Positions 1 through 8,275 of a stretch of DNA of 64,000 nt are shown in pieces. The notes under the pieces were generated by a model. It saw only the letters and a list, made by a program, of their open reading frames with translations. It did no database searches and was not told the DNA's origin. Position 1 is the first letter of the stretch. Each line of letters begins with the position of its first letter. The DNA is from Rhizobiaceae bacterium (GTDB lineage Bacteria > Pseudomonadota > Alphaproteobacteria > Rhizobiales > Rhizobiaceae). Position numbers and translations under genes: made by a program. The stretch covers positions 1,213,001-1,277,000 of the forward strand of contig JAILWO010000001.1 in the NCBI GenBank assembly GCA_025698895.1, read 5' to 3'.

Positions 1-219
1 GTCTCGGTCTGGGGTCCCGTGGTCGGGGCCGCGATCCTGACCGTCCTGCCCGAATTGCTGCGCGGCTTCCAGGAGTACCGGATGGTCATGCAGGGCGCGG
101 TTTTGATGTTCGCGATCGTGTTTTTGCCGCGAGGCATCGTCGATACGGCCAAGAACATCTGGCGCGCGCGGCGTGTCGCGGCGAGCGAGGCGGCAAAGAC
201 CAAGGCGGTGACGGTATGA
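1..219 (+). CDS. livM: ABC importer permease LivM, C-terminal fragment
   Basis: The frame is open from the first base, so only the last 72 residues are present. They contain VWGPVVGAAILTVLPEL, then LLRGFQEYR, a hydrophobic helix ending FAIVFLPRGI and a basic tail. That order (Gly/Ala-rich helix, LPELLR, last membrane helix, short cytoplasmic tail) is typical of the LivM permease of the hydrophobic amino acid (HAAT) ABC family in the inner membrane. The stop codon overlaps the livG start (ATGA), so the two are translationally coupled. The rest of the gene, and presumably livH, lie upstream of the window. The substrate cannot be read from this fragment. Confidence 0.8.
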   Translation, partial: VSVWGPVVGAAILTVLPELLRGFQEYRMVMQGAVLMFAIVFLPRGIVDTAKNIWRARRVAASEAAKTKAVTV

Positions 220-971
220 AAGCGCTCTGTCTGTCGGATGTCTCGCGCAGTTTCGGTGGCCTGCCCGCCGTCGACGGGCTGACCCTGACCGCGCCGGCCG
301 GGCGCGTCACCGGGCTGATCGGCCCTAACGGCGCGGGCAAGACCACCGTCGTCAACCTCATCACCGGCCTGCTCAAGGTCGGACGCGGGCGCATCACCGT
401 CGGCGAGCGGGACGTGACCGAGGCTTCCGCCTCGGCCCTGGCACGGGCCGGCGTGGCGCGCACGTTCCAGAATATCCGCCTGATCGCGGACGCCACGGTG
501 CTCGAGAATGTCGTCGCCGGCTTTCACCGCCACGAGACGACGGGGGTCCTGTCCAACCTGTTCGGCCTTCCCTCGTCCTTCGCCGAAAGACGGCGGCTGG
601 AGGAGAAGGCCGGCGCGCTTCTGGAGCGGTTCGGCATGACCGCCTTTGCTGCACATCCGGCCGGCTCGTTGTCCTACGGCCATCAGCGGCGTATTGAGAT
701 GATGCGGGCTTTGGCGATGGATCCTTCGGTGCTGCTGCTCGACGAGCCAGTCGCGGGCATGAACGATTCCGAGGCCCACAGCCTTGCCGAGATCTTCCGG
801 GACGTCGCCGGGCAGGGCGTCGCCATCCTGCTTATCGAGCACAATATGCGCTTCGTGATGTCGCTTTGCACGCACATCTACGTGCTCGCTTCCGGCCGGT
901 TGATCTCGGACGGCGACCCCGAGGAGGTCGGCCGCGATCCCAAAGTGATCGAAGCCTATCTGGGGAGCTGA
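216..971 (+). CDS. livG: ABC importer ATP-binding protein LivG
   Basis: This is a 251-residue ATPase of a branched-chain amino-acid-type importer. Walker A is GPNGAGKT at about residues 36-43. The region AGVARTFQNIRL is the LivG-type Q-loop segment. The signature LSYGHQRRIEM replaces the usual LSGGQ, as is common in LivG, and is followed by Walker B LLLDEP and an H-loop in LLIEHNM. The family energises uptake by a LivH/LivM permease dimer on the cytoplasmic face. It overlaps livM by 4 nt and is 2 nt from livF, so it is one operon. In catabolic clusters such importers often carry carboxylates rather than amino acids, which is an inference here. Confidence 0.92.
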   Translation: MKALCLSDVSRSFGGLPAVDGLTLTAPAGRVTGLIGPNGAGKTTVVNLITGLLKVGRGRITVGERDVTEASASALARAGVARTFQNIRLIADATVLENVVAGFHRHETTGVLSNLFGLPSSFAERRRLEEKAGALLERFGMTAFAAHPAGSLSYGHQRRIEMMRALAMDPSVLLLDEPVAGMNDSEAHSLAEIFRDVAGQGVAILLIEHNMRFVMSLCTHIYVLASGRLISDGDPEEVGRDPKVIEAYLGS

Positions 972-973
972 CC

Positions 974-1687
974 ATGCTGACGATCGAGAACCTGTCGGTC
1001 GGCTATAGCGGCATTCGCGCGCTGCGCGGCGTCAGCCTGACCGTGCGCCAGGGCGAGATATTCGCGCTGATCGGCCCCAATGGCGCCGGCAAGTCGACTT
1101 TGCTCAACGCGGTCAGCGGCATGGTGCCGGCGGCCGAGGGAAGCGTCCGGCTGGAGGACGAGACCATTACCGGCCGGCCCGCCCACCGCATCGCCAGGTC
1201 GGGGCTGATCCAGGTTCCGGAGGGGCGCCGTGTGATTGCCCCGCTCAATGTGCGCGAGAACCTCGAACTCGGCCGTCAGGCGGCCGGGCAGCGCGGCTCC
1301 GATTCGTCGGATCTGGACAAGGTGCATTCCCTGTTCCCCATCCTGGCGGAACGGCGCGACCAACTCGCCGGCTCTCTGTCGGGCGGACAGCAGCAGATGC
1401 TGGCGATCGGACGCGCCCTGATGGGCCGCCCCCGCATCCTGCTGCTCGACGAGCCGAGTCTGGGCCTGGCGCCGGTCATCATTCGCGAGGTCTTCAATGC
1501 GCTCGTCAAGCTCAACGCGCAGGGGCTGACTATCCTTCTCGTCGAGCAGAACGCCAAGATGGCGCTCGAGACGGCGCATCGCGCCGCCGTCATCGAGCAG
1601 GGACGGGTCGTCCATTCGGGTGATGCGAACGCGCTGATGAACGACCCGGTCGTGGCCGACCACTATTTCGGGCGCGCCGCCGCCTGA
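974..1687 (+). CDS. livF: ABC importer ATP-binding protein LivF
   Basis: This is the second ATPase of the importer (237 residues). The start MLTIENLSVGYSG is the family N-terminus; a longer upstream reading runs through livG and has no family support. Walker A GPNGAGKS lies at about residues 34-41, the RSGLIQVPEGRRV segment is characteristic of LivF, the signature is LSGGQQQML, and Walker B is LLLDEPSLGL with LLVEQNA downstream. It follows livG by 2 nt and precedes the periplasmic binding protein by 91 nt. Together these genes give a nearly complete HAAT importer. Confidence 0.92.
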   Translation: MLTIENLSVGYSGIRALRGVSLTVRQGEIFALIGPNGAGKSTLLNAVSGMVPAAEGSVRLEDETITGRPAHRIARSGLIQVPEGRRVIAPLNVRENLELGRQAAGQRGSDSSDLDKVHSLFPILAERRDQLAGSLSGGQQQMLAIGRALMGRPRILLLDEPSLGLAPVIIREVFNALVKLNAQGLTILLVEQNAKMALETAHRAAVIEQGRVVHSGDANALMNDPVVADHYFGRAAA

Positions 1688-1778
1688 GCCGGAAAGAACG
1701 AACCCGGTGATTGCGACGACGGTGCCGGGACAGGTCTGCAACCAGGATCGCCGCTGGCGATCGAACAGGGAGGAATGC

Positions 1779-2915
1779 ATGAAAATTCTTCGCAGAATGC
1801 TTCTCGCCGGCGCCATGTCGGGGATCGCGCTGGCTCCGTTCATGAATGCGAGCTGGGCCGAGACCTACCGCATCGGTGTCATGAACGCGCTCACGGGCCC
1901 CTATGCCTTCGGCGGCGTTCCCATCCAGAACGCGATGAAGCTTGCCATCGAGAAGGCCAATGAGAGCGGCGATCTCGGCGATGTCGAGCTCGAAGTGGTC
2001 GAGGGCGATTCCGCCGGAGACAAGGGCCAGACGATCACGCTCGTCAGCCGCTTCGCCCAGAGCGACGAAGTGCTCATGATCCTGGGTCCGACAACGAGCT
2101 TGGAAGGCACCGCCGGCGCGCCGGTGGCGAACGAACAGAAGGTGCCTCTCATGGGCATCGGCTCGTCGATCGGGATCACCGATGCCGGCCCCTATTCGTT
2201 CAAGGTCCAGTCGGTTGGGTCCGACATCATGGGCAACCTCGTCGACTACGTCGTCGACAAGATGGACGTGGAAAAGATGGCGATCGTCTTCGACCGCGCC
2301 AATGACGGTTTCGTGGGACAGACCAATGCCTTCAAGGAAGGCATCACCGAGGCCGGCATAGAAATCGTCTCCGAGGATGGCATCCTCGCCTCCGACAGCG
2401 ATTTCATCGCGCTCGGCACGAAGCTGGCAAGTTCCGACATCGACGCGTTCTTCGTCGCCGCGCCCGCCGAGGTCGGCGCCAACTTCCTTCTGCAGGCACG
2501 CCAAGCCGGCGTTCCCATGGAAGTCACCTTCGTCGGTCCTTCGACCTTTGCCACGGACTCTTTCATCGAGACCGCGGGAGGCGCTTCCGAGGACTCGATC
2601 ATCCTGGCCGACTATTTCATGGGCTCGCCCAACGAGATGAACCAGGCCTTCGTCAAGGCGTATCAGGACAAGTACGGTTCCAATCCCGACAACTGGGCGG
2701 CCATGGGCTACGCGCTCGCCAGCCTGGCCGTTCAGGCGATCAAGGATGCCGGACCCGACCCAGATCGCGAGAAGGTCAAGGACGCGCTGACCGCGCTCAA
2801 GGACCAGCCGACCATCATCGGCAACCATACATGGACGATGGACGAGGGCCGCAACCCGCATTACGGCGCCGCCATACTCCAGGTGAAGGACGGCCAGTTC
2901 CAGCTCGCACCCTGA
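1779..2915 (+). CDS. Periplasmic binding protein of the Liv-type importer
   Basis: This 378-residue protein starts with MKILRRMLLAG, a hydrophobic core and a likely signal-peptidase site near NASWA-ETYRIG, so it is exported. The mature part begins YRIGVMNALTGPYAFGG and continues through VELEVVEGDSAGDKGQ and LGPTTSLEGTAGAPVANEQ, the Peripla_BP_6 (LivJ/LivK-like) pattern of receptors for amino acids, amides, urea or aromatic acids. GGGAGG lies 5 nt before the ATG and decides the start. The ligand is not predictable by eye. Its position next to P450 and SDR genes suggests it may capture the compound degraded by the island (inference). A weak half of the island operator lies near 1713-1732. Confidence 0.88.
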   Translation: MKILRRMLLAGAMSGIALAPFMNASWAETYRIGVMNALTGPYAFGGVPIQNAMKLAIEKANESGDLGDVELEVVEGDSAGDKGQTITLVSRFAQSDEVLMILGPTTSLEGTAGAPVANEQKVPLMGIGSSIGITDAGPYSFKVQSVGSDIMGNLVDYVVDKMDVEKMAIVFDRANDGFVGQTNAFKEGITEAGIEIVSEDGILASDSDFIALGTKLASSDIDAFFVAAPAEVGANFLLQARQAGVPMEVTFVGPSTFATDSFIETAGGASEDSIILADYFMGSPNEMNQAFVKAYQDKYGSNPDNWAAMGYALASLAVQAIKDAGPDPDREKVKDALTALKDQPTIIGNHTWTMDEGRNPHYGAAILQVKDGQFQLAP

Positions 2916-2985
2916 TCCCTTCGGATGGACTGCCGGTCGGCGCCGTCGCCCTCGGATGGCGGCGCCGATCGCGTTTGGAGCGCAC

Positions 2986-3004
2986 TGTCCCTTGGCGAGG
3001 TACA
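2986..3004 (+). promoter_or_regulatory. Island operator copy 1 (TGTC..GACA-type inverted repeat)
   Basis: TGTCCCTTGGCGAGGTACA, followed by GAC, lies 58 nt before the SDR start at 3063. A possible -10 (TACGAA at 3025) begins 20 nt after the repeat. It is one of a family of similar repeats in this window, and the AGAC extension points at the gene. Confidence 0.5.
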
Positions 3005-3062
3005 GACGGAGCGGCGCGTTCTGATACGAACGTTCCTGTCGCGCTGGAGGGAGAGGGTATTA

Positions 3063-3833
3063 ATGCGTTTCAAGGACAAGGTGGTGATCGTGACCGGCGG
3101 CGGGTCGGGAATGGGGCTGGCGGCGTCGCGGATCTTCGCGGCCGAAGGCGCGACGATTGCCATCAACGACGTCAAGGCCGAGACCGCTGAAAAGACCGTC
3201 GCCACCGTGGAATCGGAGGGTGGGCGCGCCTTCGCCATTCCCGGCGACGTGTCCGACGCGGAAATCGCCGCCCGCAGCGTCGACGCGACGGTCGAACGGT
3301 GCGGCCGGGTCGACATTCTGCTCAACAATGCCGGCATAGCCACCATCCAGCCGGCCGAGGACTATACCGAATGGCACCGGGTCACCGGCGTCGATCTCGA
3401 CGCGCCCTTCCTGTGGGCGCAGGCCGTCGCCAAGCGCAGCATGATTCCCAACGGGTCCGGCGCGATCGTGAACATTTCCTCGCTGGCGGGGATGGTCGCC
3501 TATCCCGGCGATGTCGGCTACATCGCGGCCAAGGCCGGCGTGCTGGGCCTGACGCGCTCGCTGGCCGTCGAATGGGCCCGGCACGGCATCCGGGTGAACT
3601 GCATCTGCCCCGGCTTTACCGACACCCAGATCATCAAGGACATGGAAGCGATCGACCCCGACCGCTTCGCCGAACGGCGCCGCCGCATTCCCATGCAGCG
3701 CGCCGCCAGGCCCGAGGAGATCGCCAGGGCGATGGCCTTTCTGGCTTCCGATGACGCCTCCTACATCACCGGCGCCATCCTCAATGTCGACGGCGGCCAG
3801 ATCGCCCTGTCGTCCGGCTGGTCTCCTGCGTGA
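3063..3833 (+). CDS. SDR-family oxidoreductase
   Basis: This is a 256-residue classical short-chain dehydrogenase/reductase, expected to use NAD(P)H on an alcohol or ketone. The Rossmann motif TGGGSGMG is near the N-terminus, followed by LLNNAG, the catalytic Ser in NISSLAG, Tyr/Lys in YIAAKAG, and the C-terminal ITGAILNVDGGQ. MRFKDKVVIVTGG is the family start, preceded by GGAGGGAGAGG. It is a close paralogue of the next gene (same length; shared stretches include DAPF, GDVGYIA and RRRRIPM), so the pair arose by tandem duplication. The substrate is unknown; oxidation of a product of the following P450s is a reasonable inference. Confidence 0.9.
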   Translation: MRFKDKVVIVTGGGSGMGLAASRIFAAEGATIAINDVKAETAEKTVATVESEGGRAFAIPGDVSDAEIAARSVDATVERCGRVDILLNNAGIATIQPAEDYTEWHRVTGVDLDAPFLWAQAVAKRSMIPNGSGAIVNISSLAGMVAYPGDVGYIAAKAGVLGLTRSLAVEWARHGIRVNCICPGFTDTQIIKDMEAIDPDRFAERRRRIPMQRAARPEEIARAMAFLASDDASYITGAILNVDGGQIALSSGWSPA

Positions 3834-3844
3834 GGGGTAAGACG

Positions 3845-4615
3845 ATGCGCTTTCAGGACAAGATCGTCATTATCACCGGCGCGGGCTCCGGCATGGGGCT
3901 TGCCGCGGCCGGACTGTTCGCCGCCGAAGGCGCCACGGTCTGGATAAACGACATCAAGGCCGACGCGGCCGAAGCCGCCGTGGCATCGGTGGAAAAGGCC
4001 GGTGGTCGCGCCCATGCCATCCCCGGTGACGTGGCCGACGAGGCGTTCGCGCGCGAGGCGGTCGGCATGGTCGTGTCCCGGTCCGGCCGCGTTGACGTGC
4101 TGGTCAACAACGCCGGCGTGTCGACCATCGAGCCGGCGACCGAATACGGCGTGTGGAAGCGGACCATGAGCATCAACCTCGATGCGCCCTTCTACTGGTC
4201 GCGCGCGGCGGCGGTACAAAGCATGATTCCCAACCGCGCCGGCGCCATCGTCAATGTCGCGTCCAATGCCGGTTTCGCCGCCTTCCCGGGCGATGTCGGC
4301 TACATCGCCTCCAAGCATGGCGTCACCGGCCTGACCAAGGCGCTCGCGGTGGAATGGGCTGGGCATGGCATCCGGGTCAACTGCCTGTGCCCGGGGCTGA
4401 CCGAGACCAACATGATCCGTGAAATGGAGGCCATCGACGCCGATCGCTTCGTCGAGCGCCGTCGCCGCATACCGATGGGACGGATCGGCAGGCCCGAGGA
4501 GCAGGCGGCGGCGATGCTCTACCTGGCCTCGGACGGATCTTCCTACGTCACGGGGCTCATCATGAACAATGACGGCGGCCAGATGGCGCTCTATTCGGGC
4601 TTCTCGCCACAATGA
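3845..4615 (+). CDS. SDR-family oxidoreductase, tandem paralogue
   Basis: This 256-residue SDR begins MRFQDKIVIITGAGSGMG 11 nt after the previous SDR. It has the Rossmann motif TGAGSGMG, LVNNAG, Ser in NVASNAG, YIASK and a C-terminal VTGLIMNNDGGQ. It matches the preceding gene along its whole length, with the largest differences around the substrate loop (QPAEDYTEWHR versus EPATEYGVWKR). This suggests the two copies act on related substrates or opposite stereoisomers. GAGGGG just upstream serves as the ribosome binding site. Confidence 0.9.
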   Translation: MRFQDKIVIITGAGSGMGLAAAGLFAAEGATVWINDIKADAAEAAVASVEKAGGRAHAIPGDVADEAFAREAVGMVVSRSGRVDVLVNNAGVSTIEPATEYGVWKRTMSINLDAPFYWSRAAAVQSMIPNRAGAIVNVASNAGFAAFPGDVGYIASKHGVTGLTKALAVEWAGHGIRVNCLCPGLTETNMIREMEAIDADRFVERRRRIPMGRIGRPEEQAAAMLYLASDGSSYVTGLIMNNDGGQMALYSGFSPQ

Positions 4616-4635
4616 TGTAACCAGGTCGGGTGACA
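4616..4635 (+). promoter_or_regulatory. Island operator copy 2
   Basis: TGTAACCAGGTCGGGTGACA lies directly after the SDR stop and 53 nt before the P450 start at 4689. The arms TGTNACC and GGGTGACA match the island consensus with one variable position per arm. It implies a promoter inside what would otherwise look like a continuous operon. Confidence 0.45.
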
Positions 4636-4688
4636 GCGCCACGGATCGTTCCCGGCCATTCGTGCGGCTTACTTTGGGGAGGTTCACG

Positions 4689-5945
4689 ATGAACGAGATT
4701 GAGCAACCCACCCCGTCGGCATCGGCGTGCCCGGCCCGTTCCGGCAGGGTGAGCCCGTTCTATCACGAGACCATTTTCGACGAGCTCGCCGACGCCCGCG
4801 CCGGGGAGCCGGTGTTCTATTCGCCCGAGACCGATTGCTGGGTCGTCACGCGCTATGACGACGTCATGGCGATCTTGCACGACCATGCGCGGTTCTCGTC
4901 GGAGAATACCAGCGACTCGGCCACGCCCGTGCATCAGGACGCGCTCGACATAATGAAGCGCGGCGGCTTTTCAGCCGAGAAGGTGCAGTCGAACTGCGAC
5001 GGCGAGCGCCATACGCGCGTCCGCAACGTCTCCGCGCAGATGCTCAACGTCCGCACCTTCGCGCTTCTGGAGCCTAAGATCCGCGACCTTGTCACCGGCG
5101 CGCTAGACCGGCTCGAAGGGCGTGGCGAGGCGGACCTGCTCGCCGACCTGACCTACGAACTTCCCGCGCAAGTCCTGTTCCTGTTTCTCGGCATTCCCAA
5201 GGAGGACACCGAAAAGGTCAAGGCGTGGTCGGGAACCCGCACCATCCTCAATTTCAGCCCCTCGACCTACGACCAGCAGGTCGCCGGTGCGCAGGACATG
5301 GTCGACTACTGGCGCTACTGCGTCGATCTGGTCGCCGAGCGTATGGCAAATCCCGGCGACGACGTCGTCAGCGGCCTGCTGCGGGTGCGGAAAGGGGACG
5401 ATTCCGTCATCACGCTCAACGAATTGACGACGGTCGTCTATGGTCTCGTCTTCGCCGGCCACGAGACGACCACAAGCCAACTCACCAACACCTTCCGCGC
5501 CTTGCTCACCTGGCGCGAGAATTGGGAGGCGATATGCGCCGACCCCTCCCTCATCCCCTTCGCGGTGGAGGAGGCTTTCCGCTATTTCGGTGCGGTGATC
5601 GGCTGGCGCCGACGTGCGCTGGAGGATGTCGTGCTCGGCGGCGTGACGGTCCCGAAAGGTGGCCAGATCCTGTTGTCCTTCGCTTCGGCGAATCGCGATG
5701 AGGCCCATTTCGACGCGCCCGAGCGCTTCGACGTGCGCCGCAAGAACGCCCGCAAGCATCTCACAATGGGCAATGGCAAGCATGTCTGCCTCGGCGCGCC
5801 GCTGGCGCGGCTGGAAATGAAGATCGTGCTGGAGGAATTCACGCGGCGCTTTCCGAATGTCCGCCTCAAGCCGGGCGCCGAGATCAAGCACGCCTACACC
5901 TATGTCTTCAACGCGCCGAAATCCCTGCCGGTCATCCTGCGCTGA
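4689..5945 (+). CDS. Cytochrome P450 (CYP116-like soluble type)
   Basis: This 418-residue soluble P450 has the I-helix AGHETTTSQ (acid-alcohol pair Glu-Thr), the ExxR motif in EEAFRYFG, and a heme loop MGNGKHVCLGAPLARLE with Cys367 as axial ligand. The first Phe of the canonical FGxGxHxC loop is Met here. NCDGERHTR replaces the usual NxDPPxHTR. N-terminal features such as GEPVFYSPE and WVVTRYDD resemble the P450 domain of CYP116-type enzymes, but no reductase domain is fused, so it needs a separate ferredoxin and reductase. The ATG is preceded by TGGGGAGG. It forms a run with an epoxide-hydrolase-like gene and a second, similar P450. Confidence 0.92.
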   Translation: MNEIEQPTPSASACPARSGRVSPFYHETIFDELADARAGEPVFYSPETDCWVVTRYDDVMAILHDHARFSSENTSDSATPVHQDALDIMKRGGFSAEKVQSNCDGERHTRVRNVSAQMLNVRTFALLEPKIRDLVTGALDRLEGRGEADLLADLTYELPAQVLFLFLGIPKEDTEKVKAWSGTRTILNFSPSTYDQQVAGAQDMVDYWRYCVDLVAERMANPGDDVVSGLLRVRKGDDSVITLNELTTVVYGLVFAGHETTTSQLTNTFRALLTWRENWEAICADPSLIPFAVEEAFRYFGAVIGWRRRALEDVVLGGVTVPKGGQILLSFASANRDEAHFDAPERFDVRRKNARKHLTMGNGKHVCLGAPLARLEMKIVLEEFTRRFPNVRLKPGAEIKHAYTYVFNAPKSLPVILR

Positions 5946-5956
5946 CGGCGGCCGTG

Positions 5957-6982
5957 ATGTCCTTTCAGCCCGATTTCGTCCGGATCGAAACAGCTGCGGA
6001 GATTCACCTCCAGGTCGCGATGGCCGGTGAGGGACCGCTGGTCGTGCTCGTCCACGGTTTTCCCGAATCCTGGTATTCCTGGCGCGTCCAGCTCGCCGAT
6101 CTGGCGCGGGCCGGCTTTCGCGCCGCCGCCCTCTCGATCCGTGGCTATGACGGTTCCTCGCGGCCCTACGCGATCGAAGCCTATTCGATCGTCGAACTCG
6201 CGGACGATATCGCCGCCGTCATTAATGCGCTCGACCCGCGCGGCGCCGTTCTCGTCGGACACGACTGGGGCGCGGTGCAAGTCCAGGCGGCGGCGCTGCT
6301 TCACGCGCCGAAGGTTCTCGGCCTCGTCAGCATCTCCGTGCCCGCCGCTCTTCACCCGTCTGAAAAGCCCTCCTCGCTGTGGGCGCGATCCTACCGCGAC
6401 CGACTCTTCTACCAGAGCTATTTTCAGCAGGAAGGCGTGGCCGAGGCCGAATTCGAGGCCGATCCCGAACGCTTCGTCCGGGTGTTCTTCCGCAGCCTGT
6501 CCGGTCAGGGTTCGCTCGACGACAATGTGCTCTTCAGGCCTTTGGACGCGCCCGGCCTGCTGGACGGCCTTCCCGACCCCGCCGACCTGCCGACGTGGCT
6601 GTCGCGCGAGGATGTCGAATTCTACGCCGACAGCTTTCGCAGGAGCGGTCTTCGCGGTCCGCTCAACCGCTATCGTTGCGTCGATCTCGACTGGGAACTG
6701 ATGAACCCGGTTGCCGGACGCATGATCGAGCAGCCGGCCATATTCATCGGCGGTCTTTCCGAACCGACCCGCTACATGATGCCCGGTCGCGACCGCTACG
6801 ATGATCCCGTGCCGCGCATGCGCGACGTTCGTGGCGTCCGTCTACTGGAAGGTGTCGGCCACTGGGTGCAGCAGGAAGCGCCGGCGCGGACCTCGCACCT
6901 GTTGCTGGATTTCCTCCACGGCATCGGTCTTGGCGGGTCGCCGGCAACGGCGGATGATGTTGTCGGGGAGGCGACACGATGA
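5957..6982 (+). CDS. Alpha/beta hydrolase, epoxide-hydrolase-like
   Basis: This alpha/beta-fold protein is about 341 residues. HGFPESWYSWR is the oxyanion motif (HGxP). The nucleophile elbow is GHDWGA with Asp, not Ser, near residue 104, which is typical of soluble epoxide hydrolases and haloalkane-dehalogenase relatives. The C-terminal GVGHWVQQEAP supplies the catalytic His. GTG at 5954 and ATG at 5957 are adjacent possible starts; ATG is used here. It sits between two P450s and overlaps the second by 4 nt, so opening of a P450-made epoxide is an attractive inference. Dehalogenase or esterase activity cannot be excluded. Confidence 0.82.
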   Translation: MSFQPDFVRIETAAEIHLQVAMAGEGPLVVLVHGFPESWYSWRVQLADLARAGFRAAALSIRGYDGSSRPYAIEAYSIVELADDIAAVINALDPRGAVLVGHDWGAVQVQAAALLHAPKVLGLVSISVPAALHPSEKPSSLWARSYRDRLFYQSYFQQEGVAEAEFEADPERFVRVFFRSLSGQGSLDDNVLFRPLDAPGLLDGLPDPADLPTWLSREDVEFYADSFRRSGLRGPLNRYRCVDLDWELMNPVAGRMIEQPAIFIGGLSEPTRYMMPGRDRYDDPVPRMRDVRGVRLLEGVGHWVQQEAPARTSHLLLDFLHGIGLGGSPATADDVVGEATR

Positions 6983-8247
6983 GCGATCTGGCAAAAGTCT
7001 GGGACATTCCCCCCGTACAGTGCCCCGTCGGCAGCATCGGTCATCGCTACATGCCGTTCGACCACCATCGCATGCATGCCAGCCTGGCCGAAGCCCGCGC
7101 GGGCGAGCCGGTCTTCTATTCGCCCGAGCTCGAATACTGGGTGGTCACGCGCTATGCCGACGTCATCTCAATCCTGCGCGATCCCGACAGTTTTTCCGCC
7201 GCCAACGCCAATACGCCGATAACGCCGGTGCCGGCCGAGGCGCTGGCTGTGTTAGAAGAGGGCGGCTACGCGCTGGAGGGCATCCAGGTCAATTGCGATC
7301 CGCCCCGCCACACCCGCATTCGCGCGGTCGCCAGCCAGGCCATGAGCATGAAGCGCTTCATGGGCATGGAAGCCGAAATCCGCCGCATCGTATGCGAGGA
7401 TCTCAATCGTCTGGCGGGGCGGGGACGTGTCGACCTCCTGCACGAGTTCACCTACGAACTGCCGGCCAAGATCATATTCCACCTGCTGGGGATTCCCGCC
7501 GAGGACGCCGCCAGGGTCAAGGCCTGGTCGACCAACCGGCTGCTGCTCTCCTTCTCGCGACCGACGCACGAGGAGCAGGTCGAAGCCGCGCGCAACCTTG
7601 TCGGCTTCTGGCGATATTGCGTGGAGCTGGTCCAGCGCCGCATTGACGATCCGCGCGACGACTTCGCCTCGGACATGGTGCGCCTGCGCGGCGGCGACGA
7701 CAACGTCATCACGCTCAACGAGATCAACTCGGCCGCCTTCGGTCTGCTCTTCGCCGGGCACGAGACCACGACCAGCCAGACTACCAACACGCTTGCCGCG
7801 CTGCTCGACGAGCGCGCGGCATGGGAGGCGGTCTGCCGCGACGCGTCGCTGATCCCCAATGCCATCGAGGAGGGGCTGCGAATGTACGGCGCCGTCGTCA
7901 ACTGGCGTCGGCGCACGCGCCGCGACGTCGAACTGGGCGGCATCGACATACCGGCCGGGTCCAATCTCATCGTCTCGTTCACGTCGGCCAATCGCGACGA
8001 GGCGATGTTCCCCGACGGCGACCGTTTCGACATTTCGCGGCACAATGCGCGCAAGCATCTGACCTTCGGTCACGGCATCCATGTCTGCCTGGGCGCGCCG
8101 CTCGCCCGCCTGGAGATGCGCGTCATGCTCGAGGAACTGACGAAGCGGTTTCCCAAGATGAGGCGTGTCGAGGAGCGACCGGTCGATTTCGCGCCGGCCT
8201 TCGCCTTCCGCGCGCCGCAGTCGCTCTGGGTCGATCTCGACGGCTGA
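6979..8247 (+). CDS. Cytochrome P450 (CYP116-like soluble type)
   Basis: This 422-residue P450 is paralogous to the one at 4689. Shared segments include GEPVFYSPE, WVVTRYADV, YELPAKIIF, AGHETTTSQ and NARKHLTFG. The I-helix AGHETTT is canonical, ExxR is in EEGLRMYG, and the heme loop FGHGIHVCLG with Cys370 is fully canonical, unlike its paralogue. NCDPPRHTR is also canonical. Its start overlaps the hydrolase stop (ATGA). With no reductase of its own, it probably draws electrons from the ferredoxin at 19039 and the reductase at 13920. Confidence 0.93.
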   Translation: MSDLAKVWDIPPVQCPVGSIGHRYMPFDHHRMHASLAEARAGEPVFYSPELEYWVVTRYADVISILRDPDSFSAANANTPITPVPAEALAVLEEGGYALEGIQVNCDPPRHTRIRAVASQAMSMKRFMGMEAEIRRIVCEDLNRLAGRGRVDLLHEFTYELPAKIIFHLLGIPAEDAARVKAWSTNRLLLSFSRPTHEEQVEAARNLVGFWRYCVELVQRRIDDPRDDFASDMVRLRGGDDNVITLNEINSAAFGLLFAGHETTTSQTTNTLAALLDERAAWEAVCRDASLIPNAIEEGLRMYGAVVNWRRRTRRDVELGGIDIPAGSNLIVSFTSANRDEAMFPDGDRFDISRHNARKHLTFGHGIHVCLGAPLARLEMRVMLEELTKRFPKMRRVEERPVDFAPAFAFRAPQSLWVDLDG

Positions 8248-8275
8248 CCGGTTCGAACGACGAAAGGATATATTC

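Noticed and set aside
1713-1732. Possible operator before the Liv-type binding protein
   Set aside because: GCCGGGACA matches one arm, but the other arm (GCGACGA) does not; kept only as a remark.
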